64,000 nucleotides of DNA from an uncultured Pseudomonadota bacterium. GTDB lineage: Bacteria > Pseudomonadota > Alphaproteobacteria > RF32 > CAG-239. The stretch covers positions 88,934 through 152,933 of the forward strand of contig CASEQD010000001.1 in assembly GCA_949289935.1 (NCBI GenBank), in the 5' to 3' direction. Below the pieces are notes generated by a model. The model did not search any database, was not told where the DNA came from, and worked only from the letters and a program-made list of their open reading frames with translations. Both the position numbers and the translations under genes were made by a program. Below are positions 24,413 through 33,116 of this stretch, piece by piece. Position 1 is the stretch's first letter. Each line of letters starts with the position of its first letter.

Positions 24413-25306
24413 TAAAGGCCGGTTGTTTCCTGATGTCCGGGACAAAAAGACAATATCTTTGATGCCCAGCGCTTTATAACCAAGCAGATTATACGTCGGG
24501 CGGACAAACGGATTAAAAGAGCTTTGTCCGTTGCTGAGAATAAAATGATTTTTTATGCTCAGTCCCGTGCGGCCAAGAAAATCCCTGAATGTTTTTTTCC
24601 AGGAACTGATGCCGAAATCTCCGACCAAAATCATTGGAATATCCTGCTCTAAAACAAATTCTTCCAAATTTTTGAAAACAATTTTTTCATCTTCCCTTTT
24701 CATTGACGAAAAATCAATATTGACAATCATCAATTCCCGGCCGTTTTCAGGCAATACAACAGCATATGACGCTCCGAGTTTTTCGTTAAAGCGCACTATT
24801 CCCGAACGAACAACCGGACGGTTGCTCAAAATTACGCCCCGGCTCAAATCCGCATCATCATGAAACAAACGGTAATTGTCGTTAATGACATTTTCCAAAC
24901 GGGTTGACGGATTTAATGCAACAACATCCGCCCCCGCAGACGCCGCCTCGCCTACCAGCCGGGAAATATCGGCTCCCGTTTGGTTTTGGTAGATAATACC
25001 GAAGTCTTCCCCTCCGCTTCCGCTTATGTTAAAAAATATATTAGAATATGCACTCAGACCGACATAATTGATGCCGATGAACAGCACAATGACGGCGGCA
25101 TGAACGAAATATCTGACGGCAACAGCATAAACAAATAAAAACAAAATCAGCAAATATCCCTGAAACTGCCAATCTACAAAAAAAGCAAAAAAACCATTTT
25201 CAGGCGCGGAAATATTTATTACCGTGAGCAATGCCATAAAAAAGATTGCGGTATTGAGAAAAGCAAACCGGCGCTCATGCTTTTTTTTCTGGCTTAAGTA
25301 ACTCAT
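24392..25306 (-). CDS. Membrane protein with degenerate endonuclease/exonuclease/phosphatase (EEP) domain
   Basis: 304 residues. Three N-terminal TM helices (about 17-32, 44-66, 68-90) lead to an EEP-like domain. The fold landmarks are present (FGIIYQNQ, GADVVALNPST, LMIVNIDFSS, PMILVGDFGISSWKKTF, LGIKDIVFLS), but residues normally catalytic are changed: the QE pair after 'ADVVxL' is NP, GDFN is GDFG, and the final DH pair of IDHV is replaced (IKDIV). It is probably a pseudoenzyme. Family members often sit next to phospholipase-type genes, but here the neighbours are a TPR gene and tsaB. Confidence 0.6.
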   Translation of the reverse strand: MSYLSQKKKHERRFAFLNTAIFFMALLTVINISAPENGFFAFFVDWQFQGYLLILFLFVYAVAVRYFVHAAVIVLFIGINYVGLSAYSNIFFNISGSGGEDFGIIYQNQTGADISRLVGEAASAGADVVALNPSTRLENVINDNYRLFHDDADLSRGVILSNRPVVRSGIVRFNEKLGASYAVVLPENGRELMIVNIDFSSMKREDEKIVFKNLEEFVLEQDIPMILVGDFGISSWKKTFRDFLGRTGLSIKNHFILSNGQSSFNPFVRPTYNLLGYKALGIKDIVFLSRTSGNNRPLLFKLGL

Positions 25307-25422
25307 TCCGTAACTTTATTTATTGTTGTTTCCATATTTTTTATACTATGTCCGCAACTATAAATCAATGCTTAAAATATTGTTTTTTATTTTTGATAAA
25401 AACTTTTACCGTCTGCGAAAAA

Positions 25423-26085
25423 TTACGGCGTTTTAACGCAGACATCCGGCGCCCTCAAATATAAAGGCTTGGGAAAATTAAGCGTTTTATTTAAAAATTT
25501 TTGCAGTCCGCACCAGGCCAGGGCTTCTACCGGAACATGCGTTTCCATACGGATGGCGTGAATGCCCAGTCCGGAAGGACGAGACAGAAAACGCTCGACG
25601 CCGTCGCCTATCAGCGTTACTCTGCCGCGGCGGAGCTGTGTGATAATTTCATCATAAACACCGGCAGACGGTTCGGTTATTTTTTGCCCTTCACGGTTAA
25701 ACAGCTGATAATAAAAATCATCTCTTTTGGTTTCTATAATGACGGCATTGATTTCGGCATATTCGTCTCTGTTCAGACTGTTCATATAAGCCTCAAAAGC
25801 CGAAACACCGGTAACGGCCAGTTTTTCATCCGTCAGCGAAAAAGCCCGCGCCGCAGCAACCGACGCCCGCACTCCCGTAAAAGACCCGGGGCCGTTGCAG
25901 ACAACGACAAGATTGACATCGGCAAAAGATATGCGTTCTTTTCCCAGAATATTTTTAATTTCCGGGATTAAAACTTCAGCCTGCCCGAAATCCATTTCTT
26001 TTTCATACGTACGAGAAATTTTGCTATCTTTTAACAAGGCCACGGAACAACAGGCCGCCGTCGTATCAAACGCTAATGTATACAT
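25423..26085 (-). CDS. tsaB: tRNA threonylcarbamoyladenosine biosynthesis protein TsaB
   Basis: 220 residues. N-terminal LAFDTTAACCSVALLKD and the GPGSFTGVRASVAAARAF motif are diagnostic of TsaB. It is the inactive ASKHA partner that, with TsaD and TsaE, makes t6A37 in ANN-decoding tRNAs. tsaD and tsaE are not in the window. Divergent from the PAS-domain gene. Confidence 0.92.
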   Translation of the reverse strand: MYTLAFDTTAACCSVALLKDSKISRTYEKEMDFGQAEVLIPEIKNILGKERISFADVNLVVVCNGPGSFTGVRASVAAARAFSLTDEKLAVTGVSAFEAYMNSLNRDEYAEINAVIIETKRDDFYYQLFNREGQKITEPSAGVYDEIITQLRRGRVTLIGDGVERFLSRPSGLGIHAIRMETHVPVEALAWCGLQKFLNKTLNFPKPLYLRAPDVCVKTP

Positions 26086-26179
26086 TTTTTATTCACTACC
26101 CGATATTTTTAATTTTATTATTCGTGTTTATATTATAGAATCCGAAAATAAACAATAAAATTTAATACGGACAGCAAAA

Positions 26180-27871
26180 ATGGATCAACGTCTGCTCAGC
26201 GATATGTATTATGCCGCGCCGGAATTGTGGTACGGAATATGTTTTCTGTTTGCCCTTTTGGTTCTTTTTCTGCTTTATGCCGTTGTTCTCATTTTGAAAC
26301 TGAGGCAAAAAAATTATTTTTTGAACCGGGACAGAGAGCGTTATATTGAAACCTTGTATGCTTCGCACGACGGGTATTTTGCTTTTGTGCATCCTGATGA
26401 AAGAATTAACGATCCGAGAAAGCAAACCGCCGAATCCTGTTCCCGACGTCTGGCCGTTATGCTCAACCTTTCCGATGGAATAAAATCTTCTTTTGAGGAT
26501 GTGCTCAAATGCTTTTACAAAGAAGATACCCGTAAAATTCAGAAATATGTTGATATGCTGCAGGCGGAAGGTATTTCTTTTGAAGAAACTTTTGAACTGA
26601 AAAACAGAAATTTTATCCGCCTTTCGGGCAGCCGAATCAGTGACGGCAACGGCAATGTTTATTGCGACGTCGTCTGGTTTCGGGACGTAAGCTTTGAAGA
26701 ATCGCAGATAGACAATCTGCAGCAAAATTGTAAAAAAGCCTGGAACGGCGTTTTGGAATTAAACGACATTCTTGATCATACGGCTTATCCCGTCTGGCTG
26801 AGAGACGAACAAACCAGGCTGCGTTTCGTAAATAAAAAATATCTTGAATATTCTTCCTGCAAAAACAAAGAAGAGGCAGTCGCTCTTAATGCGGAAATAT
26901 GCGGCACGGATAATGAAAGCCTTTTTCAGCAGCTGGCTCAGGACGTGCGACGGAGCATAAAACCCAAAAAGAAAAACATACATTTGATAAAAAACGGGGA
27001 AAGGCGTTCTTTTGACATTATCGAAATTCCTTATCGGGCAGAAGGGATTTTGGATAAGATTTACAGCGTGGGATGCATGATTGACGTTACGGAGCTCGAT
27101 GAGTTGCGGCGTAATTTGAAACAGCATCAAAACGCTCATTTGGAAATTTTGGGGGCTTTGGGAACGGCTTTTGCCGTCTTTGACGGCAAGAAAGAACTGG
27201 CTTATTACAACAAATCTTTTGCCAAGCTGTGGAATCTTGACGACGCGTGGCTGGCCGGAAAACCGTCTTATGTAATGTTTCTTGAGGAAATCAGGGAAAA
27301 AAGACTGCTTCCCGAAGTTCCTGATTTTATTATGTATAAAAATGACGAACAAAAAGATTTTAATACCATTCTGGAACCCCGGGAAGATTTGCTGCATCTG
27401 CCTGACGGTCGAACGTTCCGACGCGTGCGGGCTCAGCATCCGATGGGAGGAATTGTCTTTGCCTTTGAGGACGTTACCGACCGGCTGGCAACCCGGAGAG
27501 CCTATAACTCGCTTATTTCCGTTCAAAAAGAAATTCTGGACAATCTTTCTGATGCCGTTACGATTTTCGGTCCAAACGGAAAACTGCTGTTTTACAACAA
27601 ATCTTATCTGTCGCTGTGGAACTGCAAGGAAATTTTTCTGCAAAACGATCCTTCCCTGCAAGAACTTGTCGAATCTCAAAAAGAATTTTTTGCAAATTAT
27701 GAAAACTGGGATGAACTTAAAAGCGACATTATCGAACATATCACGAGCTTCACAACAAAATCGTTTGAACTGGTTCGTGCCGACAAGACAGCATTGGAAG
27801 TGGTTTCTTCGCTTCTATCCGACGGATCTGTCATGGTTACTCAAAAAAAACTGGACGGACGCAAATATTGA
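26180..27871 (+). CDS. Membrane-bound multi-PAS sensor protein without kinase domain (DivL-like N-terminal architecture)
   Basis: 563 residues. One N-terminal TM helix (about 17-39) followed by four PAS-like blocks: approximately 50-170, 185-310 (DHTAYPVWLRDEQTRLRFVNKKYLEY), 325-440 (LGTAFAVFDGKKELAYYNKSFAKLWNL) and 455-555 (LSDAVTIFGPNGKLLFYNKSYLSLWN). The last two resemble the PAS pair of alphaproteobacterial DivL-type sensor kinases, with the FNxxFxxLW signature. In those the PAS run is followed by HisKA and HATPase domains; here the frame stops at 27871 and no kinase sequence follows in any frame before the next gene. It may be a kinase-less regulator or a natural truncation. Confidence 0.7.
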   Translation: MDQRLLSDMYYAAPELWYGICFLFALLVLFLLYAVVLILKLRQKNYFLNRDRERYIETLYASHDGYFAFVHPDERINDPRKQTAESCSRRLAVMLNLSDGIKSSFEDVLKCFYKEDTRKIQKYVDMLQAEGISFEETFELKNRNFIRLSGSRISDGNGNVYCDVVWFRDVSFEESQIDNLQQNCKKAWNGVLELNDILDHTAYPVWLRDEQTRLRFVNKKYLEYSSCKNKEEAVALNAEICGTDNESLFQQLAQDVRRSIKPKKKNIHLIKNGERRSFDIIEIPYRAEGILDKIYSVGCMIDVTELDELRRNLKQHQNAHLEILGALGTAFAVFDGKKELAYYNKSFAKLWNLDDAWLAGKPSYVMFLEEIREKRLLPEVPDFIMYKNDEQKDFNTILEPREDLLHLPDGRTFRRVRAQHPMGGIVFAFEDVTDRLATRRAYNSLISVQKEILDNLSDAVTIFGPNGKLLFYNKSYLSLWNCKEIFLQNDPSLQELVESQKEFFANYENWDELKSDIIEHITSFTTKSFELVRADKTALEVVSSLLSDGSVMVTQKKLDGRKY

Positions 27872-27936
27872 CAAAATTTTCTTTTTATGTCATATTCTAT
27901 TTGTGATATTTGTTTCACAAGCTACCGGAAAGCAAT

Positions 27937-28749
27937 ATGAGTATTGAAACCGAAGATTTGAACATAGAGTGGAAAAAAAGCAGCAAAGGAAAACTTGAAA
28001 GAGATTCCCGCCGAATCGACAATCAAAAAGCTCTCCAATATAATCTTTCCAAAAAAAACAATATTTCTTCAACTCAAAAGCTTAGTTTGTCCGATATTCC
28101 CCGAAATCAAAATAAAATGAGAAAAAAAATCAGACAGGCTCAGGATGAGGAAGAGGAAGACGAAGAAAGTTTTTATCTGACAACGGCGCCGAATATCGCC
28201 AATTATGACGCCGCCTTGTTTAACAACCTTCAATTTGAAGAAAAGAAAAGCCTCGTCCAAAAGGAAAACAGGGAAAGGGTGGAGATGCAAAACCGCGCCG
28301 GAAGAATGAGCGTCGTCGACGCCATGAGCAAAACAGCTCAGAGTTCCGGATTAAAAAAACTGCGGAGAGAAACTTCCGCCATGTTGATGAATGACACGGC
28401 AGCAACCGACAGACTGGTTGAAAAAACCGTTCAATACGACATCGGTAAACGTTTGAAAATAAAAAAAGGAAAAATTAATCCGCAAAATGTTAATGATTTT
28501 TTTCGGGGAATTAAAAGAATCGAATCCATCGGCGGAAAAAGCATTCTTAAAGGCATGGCCGTTAAAGATGTTATTTTTGCAGGCAAAACCAAAACCCACA
28601 ACAACCACAAAATCGAAAAAACAATTTTGAAAAAAAGCGGCAGAAAAGCACCGACAAAGTTGAAAAAAAACACAAATCCGAAAAAAGCCCAAAGAGAATT
28701 CAACAATATTCTGCTGAAAAAAACCATGCTCAGCGGCATGGAAAAATAA
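27937..28749 (+). CDS. Lysine-rich hypothetical protein
   Basis: 270 residues from ATG 27937 (CCGGAAAG upstream). Not recognised. Strongly basic, especially the C-terminal 90 residues (KKSGRKAPTKLKKNTNPKK), with a short acidic stretch DEEEEDEESF in the first third. No signal peptide, TM segment or cysteines are seen. Probably cytosolic and possibly nucleic-acid binding, but this rests on composition alone. It follows the PAS gene by 65 bases. Confidence 0.5.
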   Translation: MSIETEDLNIEWKKSSKGKLERDSRRIDNQKALQYNLSKKNNISSTQKLSLSDIPRNQNKMRKKIRQAQDEEEEDEESFYLTTAPNIANYDAALFNNLQFEEKKSLVQKENRERVEMQNRAGRMSVVDAMSKTAQSSGLKKLRRETSAMLMNDTAATDRLVEKTVQYDIGKRLKIKKGKINPQNVNDFFRGIKRIESIGGKSILKGMAVKDVIFAGKTKTHNNHKIEKTILKKSGRKAPTKLKKNTNPKKAQREFNNILLKKTMLSGMEK

Positions 28750-28753
28750 ACGG

Positions 28754-29299
28754 TCAGCCAAAACGGCGCAGCAAAACCTGATAGGCATTGGTCAGTTGTT
28801 TGAATTTTTCTTCCGCGATTTCCTTATTTTCGGGATTTACATCGGGGTGATATTTTTTTACCAGTTTTTTATATTGTTTTTTCAGAGTTCCGGCATTCAA
28901 ATCCTTGGGGGTGATTTCCATAATTTCCATATAACGCTGTTCTTCTCTGGAATAATAAATGCTATCCATGGCGGAATAATCCGTATGGTAGTCGTCAAAA
29001 AATTCGTAATCGTCAAAAAAATTATATCCCCGGCTGTATTTTACTTTTGAACGGAAGCCGCGAAAATGCATGCGCGGTTTTTCTTCTTCAGGTTCATCCG
29101 TTGAAATTCCGTCATAATAATTCCATTTGGCATTATATTCCTGGACATGTTTCAGGCAAAACCAATAATATTCCTTCAATTTTCTGTCTTTGGGCGCACG
29201 ATACTCCCCGGGTTCGCTACAACCGGGATAATCACATTTATGCTGCGCCAAACCTTCATTTTGCGGCGCGTAGTATTTTTTTGCACGCACTTTTTTCAT
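28754..29299 (-). CDS. J-domain protein (DnaJ-like co-chaperone) with N-terminal Cys motif
   Basis: 181 residues from ATG 29299. The C-terminal 60 residues are a J domain: [37 protein letters not shown] with the HPD triplet that stimulates DnaK ATPase. The N-terminal half contains [15 protein letters not shown] and [21 protein letters not shown], a Cys/His arrangement typical of an alphaproteobacterial J-protein family. It lacks the Gly/Phe and client-binding domains of DnaJ proper. Confidence 0.85.
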   Translation of the reverse strand: MKKVRAKKYYAPQNEGLAQHKCDYPGCSEPGEYRAPKDRKLKEYYWFCLKHVQEYNAKWNYYDGISTDEPEEEKPRMHFRGFRSKVKYSRGYNFFDDYEFFDDYHTDYSAMDSIYYSREEQRYMEIMEITPKDLNAGTLKKQYKKLVKKYHPDVNPENKEIAEEKFKQLTNAYQVLLRRFG

Positions 29300-29364
29300 G
29301 TCTTTTTTCCTAAAACAAATGACATGACATTTTATAATATTCTGCAAGTAAAGGCAAGTTTTGC

Positions 29365-30453
29365 TTAAAAGAGACGGTATGCCAACAAAACAATTATCAA
29401 AAGCAGCAAAAACAATTTTATTGATGATTTTGACCGGCGGCGGCGCTGACGTTCTTCACGCCGGGAATCCAAAAGCCAGGCAATGGAACGGGGATCCGTG
29501 GTTTTGACCGGCGCCGAAAGTCCGATGCCAAATTCCGTCTGCTTCAGCGACTCCAGATATTTTTCATCCGGGATGATTTGTCGTTTTTCTTCAAAAGGCG
29601 CTTGTCGAAAATATTCTTCCCATATTTCACCGGGATTGATATCCGGGCAAAATTTCCGCAACAACAGAAACGACGATACAAGACGGTGTTCTTCAAAGGA
29701 AGAAGGCGTTGTTTTCCGCTGCAGGTATTTTATGAAAAAATTTTTCAAAGCACAATCTGCGTTCTGTAACGAATCGATATTGAAAAAATTGACTTTTCCC
29801 CGGGAATCGACAACAACGTTTGCCCAAAAAAGAGGAAAAGTTTCTTTTTCAAAAAACAGGCTTCCCCAAAGCAAAAACAACTCCGTTTGTTCCGCCTGCG
29901 TCAGAGAATCCTTAAAATGACATCCGTTTTCATGCGTAATGAAAATTTCATCTCTGGTTGTCAGATTCCAGTCAACTTCATAAACCGCCGCAGACAAAGA
30001 CGCCGTTTTTTCAAGCAATTTTTCAACTTCCGCAGCATACAGGCGTTTGTCCCGCAACATGCCGCACCGGTTGCAGAAAGAATTATATAACGGCCGCAGA
30101 CGAGGCGAACGCCGGATAATGTTTCGGAATAAATCATAATAAAAATCAGCATCTTCCCGGGAAATATTTTTTATGCCATCCAACGGAGAATCGATTGCCG
30201 TCGTCGGCGGAAACAGATTCAGACGGCAGGATAATTCCGTAATAAAAACATTCAGCAGCGGATTTTGTTCTTTTTCCATCAGCGCCGTTAGTTTTTTTTC
30301 TTCATTTCCATTTTTTTCCCGTGAAAAAAAAGCAGCAATCCCTGATACAAAACCCATTGACGGCAGGCGGCGAATCGTCGACAAACAGCCGGCTCTGGCA
30401 AAAAGAATTGCTAACCGCTGTTTTTTTAAGAATTGTAAAAAATGATTTATCAT
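29365..30453 (-). CDS. UbiB-like protein, apparently degenerate ABC1/UbiB pseudokinase
   Basis: 362 residues. Not immediately recognisable, but it can be laid along UbiB: N-terminal [17 protein letters not shown], then [11 protein letters not shown] at the position of the 'LSTRxDLxPP' region, [20 protein letters not shown] at the 'xTRxVLxMExIDG' region, and [23 protein letters not shown] (206-228) where UbiB has FFHADxHPGNLxV...DFG. Only the Asn of HPGN survives; the catalytic Asp, His and DFG Asp are changed. A C-terminal TM helix ([19 protein letters not shown]) matches UbiB topology. It sits divergently beside mutM, where alphaproteobacteria usually carry ubiE-ubiB. Function, if any, would be in quinone biosynthesis; homology itself is inference. 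Confidence 0.45.
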   Translation of the reverse strand: MINHFLQFLKKQRLAILFARAGCLSTIRRLPSMGFVSGIAAFFSREKNGNEEKKLTALMEKEQNPLLNVFITELSCRLNLFPPTTAIDSPLDGIKNISREDADFYYDLFRNIIRRSPRLRPLYNSFCNRCGMLRDKRLYAAEVEKLLEKTASLSAAVYEVDWNLTTRDEIFITHENGCHFKDSLTQAEQTELFLLWGSLFFEKETFPLFWANVVVDSRGKVNFFNIDSLQNADCALKNFFIKYLQRKTTPSSFEEHRLVSSFLLLRKFCPDINPGEIWEEYFRQAPFEEKRQIIPDEKYLESLKQTEFGIGLSAPVKTTDPRSIAWLLDSRREERQRRRRSKSSIKLFLLLLIIVLLAYRLF

Positions 30454-30483
30454 TTATAATGCCTTTTGTTACGGAGGTTGAAA

Positions 30484-31323
30484 TTGCCCGAATTACCCGA
30501 AGTTGAAACAATTAAGAATGCCCTGATCAAAGGAATCGGTCAAGCCCGGATTTTGGATGTTATTGTTTATAACCGCCGGTTCCGGATGACGGTTCCCGAT
30601 GATTTCAAAGAACGCATTCTTAACGCGACTATTTTATCTTATCAGAGAATTGCTAAATATATTGTTATCAATTTGGATAACGGCATCAGCATTATCTGGC
30701 ATCTGGGAATGAGCGGCCGGATTAAAATTGTGCAAAATATTCCGAAAAAAAACGAAAAACACGACCATGTCATCCTTTCCACCGACAAGGGATGCCTGAT
30801 TTTTAATGATGCCCGGCGGTTTGGGTTGATAACTTACTGCCTTACCTCTTGTCTGGATAAATTTCCGCCTTTTGCAAAATCGGGAACCGATCCGTTTTCG
30901 GACACGATGACGCCTTTGTATCTTTTCAACCGGCTGCATAATAAAAAAATTCCGGTTAAACAAGCTTTACTTGACCAGTCCGTAATTGCGGGAATCGGAA
31001 ACATCTATGCTTCGGAAATTTTATATGACGCCGGAATTTCCCCTTTAAGAGAATCCGCCTCTCTTTCCCGCAACGACTGCCGGAAAGTTGTCGAATCCGT
31101 CAGAAAAATTTTGCAAAAAGCCATTGATGCCGGCGGATCAACGTTAAAAGACTATCATAAACCGGACGGCAGCGAAGGTTATTTTCAGTTTGCCCACTGT
31201 GTTTATAACAAAACAGGCCAACCCTGCCCAAATTGTACTTGTCAGATTCAGAAAACAGGTGGTATACAGAAGATAGTCCAAGGCGGACGATCGACTTTTT
31301 ATTGTGCAACGAAGCAAAAGTGA
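30484..31323 (+). CDS. mutM: Formamidopyrimidine-DNA glycosylase MutM (Fpg)
   Basis: 279 residues. The start is the TTG at 30484: it gives the obligatory mature N-terminus PELPEVE (catalytic Pro2, Glu3) and is preceded by CGGAGG; an upstream TTG at 30466 would bury Pro2. Other features: VIWHLGMSGRI region, LLDQSVIAGIGNIYASEILYDAGISP and STLKDYHKPDGSEGYFQ. It removes 8-oxoguanine and FaPy lesions. The C-terminal zinc finger is unusual: CPNC is intact but the second pair is FYCATKQK, where the canonical CPxCQ has a fourth Cys; here it is Lys. First gene of the mutM - enoyl-CoA hydratase - rpsT - dnaA run. Confidence 0.93.
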   Translation: MPELPEVETIKNALIKGIGQARILDVIVYNRRFRMTVPDDFKERILNATILSYQRIAKYIVINLDNGISIIWHLGMSGRIKIVQNIPKKNEKHDHVILSTDKGCLIFNDARRFGLITYCLTSCLDKFPPFAKSGTDPFSDTMTPLYLFNRLHNKKIPVKQALLDQSVIAGIGNIYASEILYDAGISPLRESASLSRNDCRKVVESVRKILQKAIDAGGSTLKDYHKPDGSEGYFQFAHCVYNKTGQPCPNCTCQIQKTGGIQKIVQGGRSTFYCATKQK

Positions 31324-31328
31324 TTCCA

Positions 31329-31709
31329 ATGACAAAAAACAAATTTATTCCTTTTTTTATTTTTCTGGCCTCGGCTCTTTTTCTGTTTGGCCAAAACGGA
31401 AATGCCGCCGGTTTTATTGACGGGCTTGAGGACATTCCACTGCCTGAATATATGCAGCAGACTTCACATGATGATTTGAGCTTCGGTAACGAAGAAAGCC
31501 GCTTTGTCGAAACTTATCTGACCGGAAAAAACGAAAACTTTGAAGAAGTCGAAAAGTTCTATATGGATACACTCCCCCAGCTCGGATGGCAGTTTGAAGG
31601 CAAACAGGGAAATACTATTTCTTTTTACCGGGATGGAGAACGTCTGGATATTGCCAGAGAAAAAACTTCGCCCCTGACTGTCAGAATTACGCTTAAAAGC
31701 CAGAACTAA
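31329..31709 (+). CDS. Secreted protein of unknown function, between mutM and enoyl-CoA hydratase
   Basis: 126 residues from ATG 31329, five bases after the mutM stop. Signal peptide (FIPFFIFLASALFLFGQNGNAAG), then a short domain: GLEDIPLPEYMQQ, RFVETYLTG, VEKFYMDTLPQLGWQFEG, NTISFYRDGERLDIA. A protein with the same FIDGLEDIPL opening and FYxxTLPQLGW motif recurs next to dnaA-proximal genes in alphaproteobacteria as far as I recall; no function is known. Likely co-transcribed with mutM. Confidence 0.65.
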   Translation: MTKNKFIPFFIFLASALFLFGQNGNAAGFIDGLEDIPLPEYMQQTSHDDLSFGNEESRFVETYLTGKNENFEEVEKFYMDTLPQLGWQFEGKQGNTISFYRDGERLDIAREKTSPLTVRITLKSQN

Positions 31710-31720
31710 GAAGGACGGGT

Positions 31721-32479
31721 ATGGAATATAAATTTATAAAAACAGAAATCAGAGAAAAAGTCGGGCTGATTACGCTTGACCGGCCGGAAGTGTTAAATAC
31801 GCTTAATGAACGGACTCTTTGGGAATTGGCCGATGCTGCTGAAAATTTTGACCGGAATCCAAATATCCACGCCTTGTTGCTGCAGGGCAGCGAAAAGGCT
31901 TTTTGCGCCGGGCTCGATGTCAAAGAATTTTCTGAAAGAATTAATGAATTTAATAATATTCTGGAAACTTTCAAAAATTGTTTTATACGAATTCATAAAA
32001 TCAGGAAACCTGTTATTGCCGCTGCTTCCGGGTATGTTTTGGGACTCGGCGCCGAACTGCTTATGTGCGCCGACATTATCCTTGCATCCGACAGCTTCCG
32101 CCTTGCTCTTCCGGAAACAAGCCTGGGTATGATTCCCGGACTCGGGGTTTTGAATAAACTTATTAAAAATATCGGCAAGGCCAAAGCAATGGAAATGGCG
32201 CTGTGCGAGAGAGCCATTCTTGGCGACGAAGCCGAAAAAGCCGGTCTCATCAGCAGAATCGTCCCGTTGCCCGATTTGTTCGACGAGGCTTACAAAACCG
32301 CTGCAAAAGCAGCTCAGGCGCCTTTGTTTGCCGTTTTGGCCGTCAAAGAATCCGTTTGTTTTGAGGAGAATTTTGAAAATACCAAAGGAATCGAAGACGC
32401 CGCCATGCGCAACAAACTGATTATAAATACAGAAGAATTCAGGGAATATATAAGAAATTTTAACCGCCAGAACAAATAA
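31721..32479 (+). CDS. Enoyl-CoA hydratase/isomerase family protein
   Basis: 252 residues, standard crotonase size. Oxyanion-hole segments GSEKAFCAGLDVKEF and VLGLGAELLMCADIILAS are visible, as is the PETSLGMIPGLGVLNKLIKNIG stretch. One catalytic Glu of hydratases (in the PExxLGxxPG context, ETSLGMIPG) is present; the other is not obvious, since AAASGYVLGLGAELLM has Glu at the usual position of 'GGGxEL' . Substrate undetermined. Its position before rpsT-dnaA is a conserved alphaproteobacterial arrangement. Confidence 0.85.
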   Translation: MEYKFIKTEIREKVGLITLDRPEVLNTLNERTLWELADAAENFDRNPNIHALLLQGSEKAFCAGLDVKEFSERINEFNNILETFKNCFIRIHKIRKPVIAAASGYVLGLGAELLMCADIILASDSFRLALPETSLGMIPGLGVLNKLIKNIGKAKAMEMALCERAILGDEAEKAGLISRIVPLPDLFDEAYKTAAKAAQAPLFAVLAVKESVCFEENFENTKGIEDAAMRNKLIINTEEFREYIRNFNRQNK

Positions 32480-32514
32480 TTTGTCATTTATTTACCGGAA
32501 ATTCAAAAATTATG

Positions 32515-32544
32515 TTGACTTTCCGGGGGCTAAGAGTTTATAAA
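32515..32544 (+). promoter_or_regulatory. Sigma70-type promoter for rpsT
   Basis: TTGACT, 18-base spacer, TATAAA, about 50 bases before the rpsT start. Confidence 0.6.
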
Positions 32545-32594
32545 AGCTAACAGAAATTTAAAAATGTGTTAACATAAAAGATAGGAATTTTAAA

Positions 32595-32861
32595 ATGGCC
32601 AATCATAAATCGGCAAAAACAAGAATTAAAAGAAACAACAAGCGGAATATTATAAACAGCGCCCGCAGAAGCAGAGTGCGTACTTTTGTGAAAAAAGCTC
32701 TGGAAGCAATTTCTTCTAATAATAAAGAAGCTGCCGAAGCTGCTTTCAGAACTGCAGAATCCGAATTGGCAAGAGCCGCTCAAAAAGGTGCGCTTGACAA
32801 ACGGAAAGCTTCTCGCATTGTTTCCCGTCTGTCTCTGAAAGTTAAAGCTATTAACGCTTAG
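32595..32861 (+). CDS. rpsT: 30S ribosomal protein S20
   Basis: 88 residues, basic, starting MANHKSAKTRIKRNNKRN, with the family's conserved SRVRTFVKKALEAI and C-terminal KASRIVSRLSLKVKAI helices. It binds 16S rRNA in the body of the small subunit. Strong promoter and terminator mark it as a single-gene unit. Confidence 0.97.
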   Translation: MANHKSAKTRIKRNNKRNIINSARRSRVRTFVKKALEAISSNNKEAAEAAFRTAESELARAAQKGALDKRKASRIVSRLSLKVKAINA

Positions 32862-32880
32862 TTTTTCGTCTTTTTTTTCA

Positions 32881-32936
32881 GACCAGAATTCTCTTTTGTT
32901 TAAAAAAGGGAATTCTGGTCTTTGCTTTTTTATATG
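32881..32936 (+). terminator. Terminator after rpsT
   Basis: GACCAGAATTC (32881-32891) pairs perfectly with GAATTCTGGTC (32910-32920), followed by TTTGCTTTTTT. Confidence 0.85.
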
Positions 32937-33116
32937 CTGCAACACCGCAGAATCCGGACGACTCTGAATCTGCTCCTGTCAAGAAATAAAATTTAAATGT
33001 TCTATAAAAGTTCTCTTGTAATTATTTTTTCCGACGTTTACTATCCTCTTAAATTTTGGTTAAGAAATTTATTAAGAAGTTGGTAATTATTATGGAAATA
33101 TCAGAAATTCTTTCAA

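Noticed and set aside
26759..27739. 326-codon minus-strand open frame
   Set aside because: It lies entirely antisense to the PAS gene, has no ribosome site and a composition expected from a shadow frame.
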